A stretch of DNA of 6,075 nt from Chloroflexota bacterium (GTDB lineage: Bacteria; Chloroflexota; Dehalococcoidia; SZUA-161; SpSt-899): contig JABHWQ010000171.1 in assembly GCA_018657655.1 (NCBI GenBank), forward strand, positions 1 through 6,075, written 5' to 3'. Every line of letters starts with the position of its first letter. The stretch's first letter is position 1. This document shows positions 1 to 5,134 of this stretch, one piece after another. A program made the position numbers and the translations under genes. The notes beneath the pieces are model-generated. The model did not search any database and was not told the origin of the DNA. It was given only the letters and a program-made list of their open reading frames with translations.

Positions 1-40
1 CCTGAAGTGAATAGAAGATTCCCTTTATTACGTAACTCAT
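1..40 (-). CDS. queE: 7-carboxy-7-deazaguanine synthase, N-terminal fragment (cut by window edge)
   Basis: Only the first 13 complete codons are inside the window, reading MSYVIKGIFYSLQ, and the last base at the edge fits a following Gly codon. This matches the characteristic start of QueE (IFYSLQGEG), the radical-SAM [4Fe-4S] enzyme that converts 6-carboxy-tetrahydropterin to 7-carboxy-7-deazaguanine in the preQ0/queuosine pathway. It lies 62 nt downstream of queC on the same strand, and QueC uses the QueE product, so context supports the call. The ATG has no recognisable Shine-Dalgarno upstream. The frame stays open further upstream but offers no ATG, GTG or TTG in the gap. The CxxxCxxC cluster motif lies outside the window, so identification rests on a short match plus neighbourhood. 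Confidence 0.72.
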   Translation of the reverse strand, partial: MSYVIKGIFYSLQ

Positions 41-102
41 CGTATTGCTTTGAAGATAGCCATTGTCATTTTCATATTTGGCCAGTGGATCGCTATTTGG
101 GG

Positions 103-792
103 TTACTCCGGATATGTTAGCGGATCGGTTAGTCCCGTACCTTCGAATCCCCTCAACCTGAGCTGACAAGCGTCACAGTGACCACACGGATTCCCGGTTT
201 TCAACGGATCATAACAGGTATGAGTGAGGGCATAATCCATGCCCAAATCAGTGCCTTTTTGGATAATCTGCGATTTGGTAAGGTTGATAAGTGGGGTATG
301 GATGGTTAGCTTCTGATTACCTTCAATACCAGCTTTAGTAGCCAGGTTTGCCATGCTCTGGTAAGCCCGGATATACTCGGGGCGGCAATCGGGATAGCCG
401 CTGTAATCCAGTGCATTGACACCAATAAATATATCGTTTGCCTCCAGTACCTCCGCCCAGGCCAGGGCAAAAGAAAGGAAAATGGTATTCCGCGCAGGGA
501 CGTAAGTAGTGGGGATACCATCCGAAAGATTATCTACCGGTCGATCCTTCGGTATCTCACTATGATCTGTCAATGCAGAGCCGCCAAACGCGCCAAGATC
601 GATATCAACGACAATGTGTTCTTGTGCCCCGTATTTCTTGGCGATTCTCCCGGCAGCATCTATCTCAAATTCATGGCGCAGACCATAGCGAAAGGTGAGA
701 GCGTGGGGAGAGAATCCCTGGTCTTTTGCTATGAGGAGGACAGTGGATGAATCCAGTCCACCGCTGAGTAGAACGACGGCTTTTCTTTCCAT
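103..792 (-). CDS. queC: 7-cyano-7-deazaguanine (preQ0) synthase QueC
   Basis: QueC is a cytosolic ATP-dependent ligase that converts 7-carboxy-7-deazaguanine and ammonia to preQ0, the precursor of queuosine in tRNA (and of archaeosine or 7-deazaguanine DNA marks in some organisms). The 229-residue protein has the N-terminal PP-loop SGGLDSS at residues 10-16, the family signature PARNTIFLSFALAWAEV at 99-115, GVNALDYSGYPDCRPEY at 124-140, and four C-terminal zinc-ligand cysteines C193, C203, C206 and C209 (CX9CX2CX2C). Length is usual for the family. I chose the ATG at 792 because the protein then begins directly before the PP-loop strand. A 20-residue extension to an upstream start would run back into corA and has no family character. 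A weak GGGAA lies just before this ATG. The corA stop is 13 nt upstream, so the two are probably cotranscribed. Confidence 0.96.
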   Translation of the reverse strand: MERKAVVLLSGGLDSSTVLLIAKDQGFSPHALTFRYGLRHEFEIDAAGRIAKKYGAQEHIVVDIDLGAFGGSALTDHSEIPKDRPVDNLSDGIPTTYVPARNTIFLSFALAWAEVLEANDIFIGVNALDYSGYPDCRPEYIRAYQSMANLATKAGIEGNQKLTIHTPLINLTKSQIIQKGTDLGMDYALTHTCYDPLKTGNPCGHCDACQLRLRGFEGTGLTDPLTYPE

Positions 793-805
793 TGAATTCC
801 CGTAC

Positions 806-1759
806 TTAGATCCAGCGTTTTGCTCGGAAGAAGGCCAACATGCCGATAACAATGAAAAGCATGAAGACCAGTATGGCGACTACAGCATATGTATTGGTCG
901 CCAAAAAGCCGAGATTCACATTCATCCCCAGGATGCCGGATACGAGAGTGAGCGGCAGCAAGATGACGGAGATAACTGTCAACAAACGCATGACCTGGTT
1001 GATGCGGAATGAAGTTAGCGTACCAATGTTGTCATTGAGACCTGCTATCCATTCTTTGTACTCAGCGAGACTATCTTCGATTTTACGATTATGGTCAGCC
1101 AGGTCGCCGAAATAAACGTCCGGATCTGCCTTGATTAGGGGCAACTCACTTGATTCCAGCCACTCGAACACTTCTGTCTGGGGTTTTACCATCCTTTGAA
1201 ATGCGATCACATCTTTCCACAATAGGGAAAGCTCACGCACTATAAAGCGGGCATCCTCTTCAAAAATATCAGCCTCGACCTGCTCAATATTGTTCCCCAT
1301 TTTATTGAGAATCGGGAAACAGTATGTTATCAAACGGTCGAGAATGAGATACAGAAGATAACCGGCGCTGTGACTCATGGTTTCATCTTGAGTCTCTTTG
1401 TTTAAGGCACAGTCTTTGAAAAAGGCCGTCAGGGGTTTGAGATTGGCTTCATGGAGGGTGATTAAATAATTCTCTCCCATGAATACAGAAACCTGACTGG
1501 CTGTGGTGATCCGAGCTTCCTTGTGAAAAACCGGGAAATGGAAGACCATAAAAAGGTAGTTATCGTCTTCGTCATGGTCTATTTTCGGCCGCTGGATTCG
1601 GCTCAGGCAGTCGTCTAGTTCCAGTTCATGGAACGGGTAGTGCTGGGCCAGATACTCAGTCTCTTGTTCAGTTGGTTTTTCAATATTGACCCATTTCAGC
1701 TTGCCATAGGAAATCGTATCGATCCTAGGGCCTTGCCTGGTATCTACGGTTTGAGCCAT
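806..1759 (-). CDS. corA: CorA-family magnesium/cobalt channel
   Basis: CorA proteins are homopentameric inner-membrane channels for Mg2+ (also Co2+ or Ni2+), with a large cytoplasmic N-terminal domain and two C-terminal membrane helices. This 317-residue protein matches the usual length of about 316. An acidic, mixed alpha/beta cytoplasmic region covers about 1-200, and a long helix about 215-255 leads into TM1 (about 257-277). The pore-loop GMN follows at 278-280, then TM2 (about 291-311), and the chain ends in the basic tail FRAKRWI. The helix-to-TM1 sequence INQVMRLLTVISVILLPLT is typical. The residue before GMN is Leu rather than the common Tyr. The ATG at 1759 is chosen because GAGGAAGAAG lies just upstream in the 16-nt gap after trxB. 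An in-frame upstream start would overlap trxB by more than 130 nt. Exact substrate (Mg2+, Co2+, other) cannot be read from sequence. Confidence 0.92.
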   Translation of the reverse strand: MAQTVDTRQGPRIDTISYGKLKWVNIEKPTEQETEYLAQHYPFHELELDDCLSRIQRPKIDHDEDDNYLFMVFHFPVFHKEARITTASQVSVFMGENYLITLHEANLKPLTAFFKDCALNKETQDETMSHSAGYLLYLILDRLITYCFPILNKMGNNIEQVEADIFEEDARFIVRELSLLWKDVIAFQRMVKPQTEVFEWLESSELPLIKADPDVYFGDLADHNRKIEDSLAEYKEWIAGLNDNIGTLTSFRINQVMRLLTVISVILLPLTLVSGILGMNVNLGFLATNTYAVVAILVFMLFIVIGMLAFFRAKRWI

Positions 1760-1775
1760 CGTTCTTCTTCCTCGA

Positions 1776-2693
1776 TCAACTCTGCGTGAGATACTTCTCT
1801 GCTGAAACGGCAGCGATCGCCCCGTCCCCTGCGGCTGCCACCACTTGTCGGATGGACCCTTCACGAATGTCTCCTGCTGCAAAAATTCCCGGGATTTCGG
1901 TTTCCATCTGAGCATTGACCGGGATTGTCCCGCCTGCTCCTAGTTTTAATATATGCGCGAGGTATTCCGTGTTCGGTTTGTTTCCCACGGCCATGAAAAC
2001 CCCGTCCACTTTCAGCGATGATTTCTCACCGGTTTTAACGTTTTGCAACTGGAGCCCGTTGACGCTTTCGTTCCCATCGATAGCATCTACAACGGTATCC
2101 CATACTAAATCAATTTTTTCATTGGCGAAGGCTCTATCCTGTAATATCTTAGTTGCGCGAAGCTGGTCCCGGCGGTGGATCAAGAATACTTTCGATGAGA
2201 ATCGGGAGAGAAACAACGCGTCTGCGATGGCCACGTCACCCCCGCCGACAACGGCGGGTACTCGTTCCCGGAAAAACGGTCCATCACAGGTCGCACAATA
2301 GGACAAGCCTTTTCCCAACAACTCTTCTTCCCCCGGTATCCCCAGCTTGGCGTGTTCGGCTCCCCCGGCTATAATCAACGTATCCGCCGAGTACTCATCG
2401 CGGGTGGTCTTGACTAGCTTCTTGCTTCCACTTAGCTCTATGCTGTTGACTTCGGCCATCTCTATTTTTAGACCGTGCTTGACGGCTTGAGTCTCCATTA
2501 CCTGTCCCAGGTCAAAGCCGGAAATGCCTTCCGGAAAACCCGGATAGTTTTCTACCCATTCAGAACTCGTTATCTGTCCGCCGGGCACCATTTTCTCCAA
2601 GAGCAGGGTACTCAGTCCTGCTCTTGTGGCGTATATGCCGGCGGTAAGCCCGGCAGGGCCTCCGCCTATGATAATTACCTGGTAGTCACTCAT
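1776..2693 (-). CDS. trxB: thioredoxin-disulfide reductase
   Basis: This cytosolic FAD enzyme transfers electrons from NADPH to thioredoxin. The 305-residue protein has the usual low-molecular-weight TrxB length and order. The FAD-binding GGGPAG is at 10-15 and PGGQIT at 37-42. The NADPH domain carries the redox-active CATC (C133, C136), a dinucleotide motif GGGDVA at 150-155, and the NADPH-phosphate-binding HRRDQLR at 173-179. The second FAD motif FAAGDI is at 271-276. The HRR...R motif argues for NADPH rather than ferredoxin or flavin-thioredoxin-reductase-type electron donors. Its ATG overlaps the trxA stop as ATGA, implying translational coupling with its own substrate protein. In GGGDVAIADA the usual Ser/Thr and paired acidic residues (GGGDSAxEEA) are replaced, a mild variation within the family. 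Confidence 0.96.
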   Translation of the reverse strand: MSDYQVIIIGGGPAGLTAGIYATRAGLSTLLLEKMVPGGQITSSEWVENYPGFPEGISGFDLGQVMETQAVKHGLKIEMAEVNSIELSGSKKLVKTTRDEYSADTLIIAGGAEHAKLGIPGEEELLGKGLSYCATCDGPFFRERVPAVVGGGDVAIADALFLSRFSSKVFLIHRRDQLRATKILQDRAFANEKIDLVWDTVVDAIDGNESVNGLQLQNVKTGEKSSLKVDGVFMAVGNKPNTEYLAHILKLGAGGTIPVNAQMETEIPGIFAAGDIREGSIRQVVAAAGDGAIAAVSAEKYLTQS

Positions 2694-3013
2694 AATTGGG
2701 CATCGATCTTCTTTTTCAATTCTTCTTTGGGCATCATTCCCACCACCTGATCCATGGGTCTCCCGGTTTTGAATATCAGCATTGTGGGGATGCTCTGGAT
2801 GCTGTATGAAGAGGCGATTTTTGGATTTTCATCGACGTTGACTTTGGCAAAATCTACTTTGCCTTCGTACTCATCGGCCAACTCATCGACAATTGGGGCT
2901 ATCGCTCGGCATGGTCCACACCAGGGAGCCCAGAAGTCGACCAGAACAGGATTTGCCGCTTTTTCCACGACTTGTCTGAAATTATCATCATTTACTTCCA
3001 CTGGTTTTGCCAT
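2690..3013 (-). CDS. trxA: thioredoxin
   Basis: This is a small cytosolic dithiol-disulfide oxidoreductase reduced by the TrxB encoded immediately downstream. The 107-residue single-domain protein shows the classic active site WCGPC (W31, C32, C35), the buried Asp of VDFWAPW (D26), FAKVNVDENP at 55-64, and the cis-proline loop SIPT (P76) followed by MLIFKTGRP. There is no signal peptide, so it is cytosolic. The start is supported by an AGGAG six nt upstream of the ATG. The TGA stop shares bases with the trxB ATG (ATGA). The gene sits 39 nt after plsX, and that gap shows no terminator, so it is probably read from the plsX promoter. Confidence 0.97.
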   Translation of the reverse strand: MAKPVEVNDDNFRQVVEKAANPVLVDFWAPWCGPCRAIAPIVDELADEYEGKVDFAKVNVDENPKIASSYSIQSIPTMLIFKTGRPMDQVVGMMPKEELKKKIDAQL

Positions 3014-3052
3014 AACGTTCTCCTATTGTAATGCTTGTTTGACATGATTAAT

Positions 3053-4012
3053 TTAAGTGCCGATGGCTTCCATCACTCTTTCCTCTACCATCCGTTCTGC
3101 GACATGGATAGAGCTCTTAATGGTATCGGCATCGCTTTTCCCGTGAGTGATCACAACGTTTCCTTTCACTCCCAAAAGCAGCGCACCGGGGGTATGGTTT
3201 AAAATGCGTCCTGTTGCCTGACCCAGGGAGGCCCCCCCGTTTCCTGCTTGCTTGAATACCATCGAGAGCACCTCTGCCAATCCCTCGCTCAATTTTATCA
3301 CCACATTGCCGGTGAATCCATCGGTCACAACCACATCGGCACCTCCCTTGGGAAGGTCTTGCCCCTCCACATTGCCGATGAAGTTCAAATTACTTTTGGC
3401 GAGGAGGTGATGGGAGTCCAAGGTCAGCTTGTTACCTTTGGTTTCCTCTTCCCCAGTGGAAAGAAGCCCGATCCGGGGGGTGGGCAGCGCGTAGATTTTT
3501 TGCATGTAAACATTGCCCATTTGAGCAAACTGCAGCAGATTTTGAGGTTTGCAGTCTGAGTTTGCCCCAACATCCATAAGTAGAACCGGCCCCCCGAGTG
3601 AATCGAAGGTAATGCCCAAAGCCGGGCGTGAAATCCCTTTTTTTCTCCCCAGTGTCAATAATGCCGCAGCCGCGACAGCGCCGGTACTGCCACCGGAAAC
3701 AAATGCGGAGGCCTGCTGTTTTTTGATAAGGTTCATTCCGACTACAATTGAAGAATCCTGCTTACGACGAATCGCTCGGACGGGGTCTTCATCCATGCCG
3801 ATTACTTCTTCGGCCGGATGAATGCTGAGCTTTATTCCGTTCAGATCGTATTGATTAAGCTCGGCTTGCACTGTCTCTCTGGGCCCGACTAGCACAACTT
3901 CAATATCGAAATCACGAGCTGCCTCAACTGCTCCTTTGATCACTTGCTGTGGGGCATAGTCGCCGCCCATGGCATCTACAGCGATTTTTACCGGATTAAT
4001 ATTTTGTGTCAT
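3053..4012 (-). CDS. plsX: phosphate acyltransferase PlsX
   Basis: PlsX converts acyl-ACP and inorganic phosphate to acyl-phosphate, which PlsY uses to acylate glycerol-3-phosphate. It is a soluble or peripherally membrane-associated enzyme that starts bacterial phospholipid synthesis. The 319-residue protein shows IAVDAMGGDYAP at 10-21, SGGSTGA at 107-113, LMDVGAN at 145-151, STGEEETKGN at 185-194, VVTDGFTGNVVIK at 228-240, and the C-terminal GVKGNVVITHGKSDAD at 281-296. All are PlsX landmarks. I chose the ATG at 4012. An in-frame TTG at 4033 adds seven basic residues but would place the GGAGG inside the coding sequence. plsX is first in the leftward operon, and no fabD, fabH, acpP or rpmF, its frequent partners elsewhere, is adjacent on this side. 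Confidence 0.95.
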   Translation of the reverse strand: MTQNINPVKIAVDAMGGDYAPQQVIKGAVEAARDFDIEVVLVGPRETVQAELNQYDLNGIKLSIHPAEEVIGMDEDPVRAIRRKQDSSIVVGMNLIKKQQASAFVSGGSTGAVAAAALLTLGRKKGISRPALGITFDSLGGPVLLMDVGANSDCKPQNLLQFAQMGNVYMQKIYALPTPRIGLLSTGEEETKGNKLTLDSHHLLAKSNLNFIGNVEGQDLPKGGADVVVTDGFTGNVVIKLSEGLAEVLSMVFKQAGNGGASLGQATGRILNHTPGALLLGVKGNVVITHGKSDADTIKSSIHVAERMVEERVMEAIGT

Positions 4013-4024
4013 ATGCCGTAACGT

Positions 4025-4029
4025 CCTCC
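4025..4029 (-). promoter_or_regulatory. ribosome binding site of plsX
   Basis: The leftward strand reads GGAGG here, a perfect anti-16S core, 12 nt before the plsX ATG at 4012. That spacing is on the long side. No ATG, GTG or TTG lies closer in the plsX frame, so it still decides for 4012 over the TTG at 4033, which lies upstream of this site. Confidence 0.65.
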
Positions 4030-4040
4030 GCAATAAACGT

Positions 4041-4074
4041 TGATATTATCAGCCGTTGCTTATGAATAATATCA
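4041..4074. repeat. 9-bp perfect inverted repeat overlapping the plsX promoter (candidate operator)
   Basis: TGATATTAT at 4041-4049 is repeated in inverted orientation as ATAATATCA at 4066-4074, with 16 nt between. The right arm is the extended -10 element of the leftward plsX promoter. The left arm is also part of an 11-bp palindrome, TGATATTATCA (4041-4051). Arm centres are about 25 bp apart. The position on the -10 and just past the predicted start of transcription is what an operator would show. The arms are AT-rich, so chance is possible, and I recognise no regulator for this sequence (it is not the FapR consensus). Confidence 0.4.
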
Positions 4075-4095
4075 GATTTAACGAAAGTGGTGCAA
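4066..4095 (-). promoter_or_regulatory. predicted promoter of the plsX-trxA-trxB-corA-queC-queE operon
   Basis: On the minus strand, TTGCAC (4095-4090) and TATTAT (4071-4066) are separated by 18 nt. The -10 is preceded by TGA (4074-4072), giving an extended -10 (TGNTATTAT) that can compensate for the weak -35. Transcription would begin near 4059, leaving a leader of about 47 nt with the GGAGG site. It is the best leftward candidate in the 152-nt gap between plsX and the tRNA gene. Confidence 0.5.
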
Positions 4096-4125
4096 TGTTT
4101 AAAGAGAATGTCTTGTGTTAGCTCT

Positions 4126-4153
4126 TTGAAAAACAGTTCACATGGTCTATAAT
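4126..4153 (+). promoter_or_regulatory. promoter of tRNA-Ser (sigma-70 type)
   Basis: TTGAAA at 4126-4131 and a perfect TATAAT at 4148-4153 are separated by 16 nt. The predicted start of transcription, around 4160, lies only a few nt before the tRNA 5' end at 4165, as expected for a strong stable-RNA promoter. There is no GC-rich discriminator of the stringent type (the bases are catatagcaac), so stringent control is not evident. Confidence 0.75.
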
Positions 4154-4164
4154 CATATAGCAAC

Positions 4165-4256
4165 GGAGGGTTCGCATAGTGGCCGAGTGCGGGCGCCTGC
4201 TAAGCGCTTACCGGGGTTAAACCTGGTCGTGGGTTCGAATCCCACACCCTCCGCCA
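4165..4256 (+). tRNA. tRNA-Ser (anticodon GCU), with encoded CCA
   Basis: A full class II cloverleaf folds by eye. The acceptor GGAGGGT (4165-4171) pairs perfectly with ACCCTCC (4246-4252). The D stem is GCA/TGC (4174-4176 with 4188-4190). The anticodon stem GGCGC/GCGCT (4192-4196 with 4204-4208) closes the loop CTGCTAA with anticodon GCT at 4199-4201. The long variable arm CCGGG/CCTGG (4211-4215 with 4222-4226) is diagnostic of Ser/Leu/Tyr tRNAs. The T arm is GTGGG/CCCAC around TTCGAAT. The discriminator is G4253 and CCA is encoded at 4254-4256. With anticodon GCU it is serine tRNA reading AGC and AGU. Confidence 0.97.
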
Positions 4257-4270
4257 GTCTTCAATGTGGA

Positions 4271-4294
4271 GCCCCTTACCGCAAGGGGTTTTTT
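4271..4294 (+). terminator. intrinsic terminator after tRNA-Ser
   Basis: CCCCTT (4272-4277) pairs with AAGGGG (4283-4288) around a 5-nt loop, followed directly by six T (4289-4294). A wobble pair of G4271 with T4289 can extend the stem. It lies 15 nt after the tRNA CCA end. The reverse strand lacks a T tract after the hairpin, so it acts rightward only. It sits between the tRNA and the lgt start codon. Confidence 0.85.
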
Positions 4295-4301
4295 GGGTTT
4301 T

Positions 4302-4307
4302 AGGGAG
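4302..4307 (+). promoter_or_regulatory. ribosome binding site of lgt
   Basis: AGGGAG lies 7 nt before the GTG at 4315. This good match and spacing decide the GTG as start over the in-frame ATG at 4264, which lies before the tRNA terminator hairpin. Confidence 0.75.
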
Positions 4308-4314
4308 CATATTT

Positions 4315-5124
4315 GTGGATATTGGTGTCGATCCCGTATTATTTAACCTTGGCTCGCTTGAAATACGCTGGTATGGTGTGATGGTTGCCCTCGCGGTTCT
4401 ATTTGGGGTATCGGTATCGGCCATACTGGCAAAAAAGGAAGGGCTGGGCAATCTTACCCAGAATCAGGTACTCTCCGTAGCAATCTGGGCGGTGCCGGGT
4501 GGTGTAATTGGGGCAAGGCTGATTCACGTTTTTGATGAGTGGAGTTACTTTGTTGATCATCCGAGCGATATCATTGGTGGGGAGGGGATGGGTATTTTCG
4601 GAGCAATTCTGGGTGGAACGATTACTGCCGTAATTTATGCCAGAATTGTCGGTATCCCCATTGGTAGACTTTGTGATGTTGGCGCCTTTGGTTTGCTCGT
4701 GGCCCAGGCGATAGGCCGTGTCGGATGTTTCGTAAACGGTTGCTGCTATGGAACTACTACTGATTTGCCCTGGGGCACCGTGTGGACTCACCCGGATTCC
4801 TATGGACCGGTTATAGAAGCGGTCCATCCAACTCAGATATATGAACTTCTTTTTGATTTGGTGATATTCGGTCTGATATGGAGTTTGAGGCACAGGATCA
4901 AAATACCTGGGGCGATTTACCTTATTTACATCTCTGCGTATTCCATCGGACGATTCATGCTCAGTTTTTGGCGGGAGAATGAGGAGGCGTTTCTAGGTTT
5001 ACAACAGGCTCAACTGGTATCTCTCGTGGTGCTGGTTGTGGCGGTTGGGCTGATGGTTTATCTCTACCGAAAAGAACCACCAGGGCCGGAAAATATGGCC
5101 TATATAGATGACACTGCCTCTTAA
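4315..5124 (+). CDS. lgt: prolipoprotein diacylglyceryl transferase
   Basis: Lgt is an integral inner-membrane enzyme. It moves the diacylglyceryl group of phosphatidylglycerol onto the lipobox cysteine of prelipoproteins, the first step of lipoprotein maturation. The 269-residue protein starts at a GTG with a good ribosome binding site and has about seven hydrophobic segments. Family landmarks are RWYG at 18-21, PGGVIGARL at 61-69, the Lgt signature GRVGCFVNGCCYG at 134-146 (containing the essential Arg and Asn positions), HPTQIYE at 171-177, and GRFMLSFWRE at 212-221. Length is close to the usual 260-290. The Cys-rich GCCYG form of the signature is common outside Proteobacteria. A terminator precedes the gene and I see no separate promoter after it, so it may depend on readthrough from the tRNA promoter. 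It ends 10 nt from a convergent gene. Confidence 0.95.
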   Translation: MDIGVDPVLFNLGSLEIRWYGVMVALAVLFGVSVSAILAKKEGLGNLTQNQVLSVAIWAVPGGVIGARLIHVFDEWSYFVDHPSDIIGGEGMGIFGAILGGTITAVIYARIVGIPIGRLCDVGAFGLLVAQAIGRVGCFVNGCCYGTTTDLPWGTVWTHPDSYGPVIEAVHPTQIYELLFDLVIFGLIWSLRHRIKIPGAIYLIYISAYSIGRFMLSFWRENEEAFLGLQQAQLVSLVVLVVAVGLMVYLYRKEPPGPENMAYIDDTAS

Positions 5125-5134
5125 CGCGTTTACT

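Noticed and set aside
793..852. 20-residue N-terminal extension of QueC
   Set aside because: It overlaps the end of corA and precedes the expected PP-loop start. The family starts right before the VVLLSGGLDSS strand.
1760..1915. Long N-terminal extension of CorA (start at 1915)
   Set aside because: It overlaps trxB by more than 130 nt, is antithetical to CorA N-termini, and the ATG at 1759 has its own Shine-Dalgarno.
3014..3045. TACAAT on the minus strand before trxA as a separate trxA promoter
   Set aside because: There is no matching -35 at the right distance, and transcription would start at the Shine-Dalgarno itself. Readthrough from plsX is simpler.
3039..3060. TTGACA on the plus strand in the trxA-plsX gap
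   Set aside because: There is no -10 at 16-18 nt, and it would transcribe antisense into plsX. It is a chance hexamer.
4101..4127. AAAGAG / CTCTTT inverted repeat near the tRNA promoter -35
   Set aside because: The arms are only 6 bp with a 15-nt spacer and no extension, which is within chance expectation.
4264..4314. ATG at 4264 as the lgt start
   Set aside because: The extra 17 codons would read through the tRNA terminator hairpin, and the ATG has no ribosome binding site. The GTG at 4315 has AGGGAG at the right spacing and gives the usual Lgt N-terminus.
4200..4451. 83-residue minus-strand ORF ending in RVWDSNPRPGLTPVSA
   Set aside because: The C-terminal part is the antisense of the tRNA-Ser T arm and variable arm. 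This RVWDSNPRP type of peptide is a well-known spurious ORF arising opposite tRNA genes, and the rest is antisense to lgt.
4399..4893. 164-residue minus-strand ORF opposite lgt
   Set aside because: It has no family resemblance and lies entirely antisense to a well-supported membrane protein gene. It is a shadow frame.
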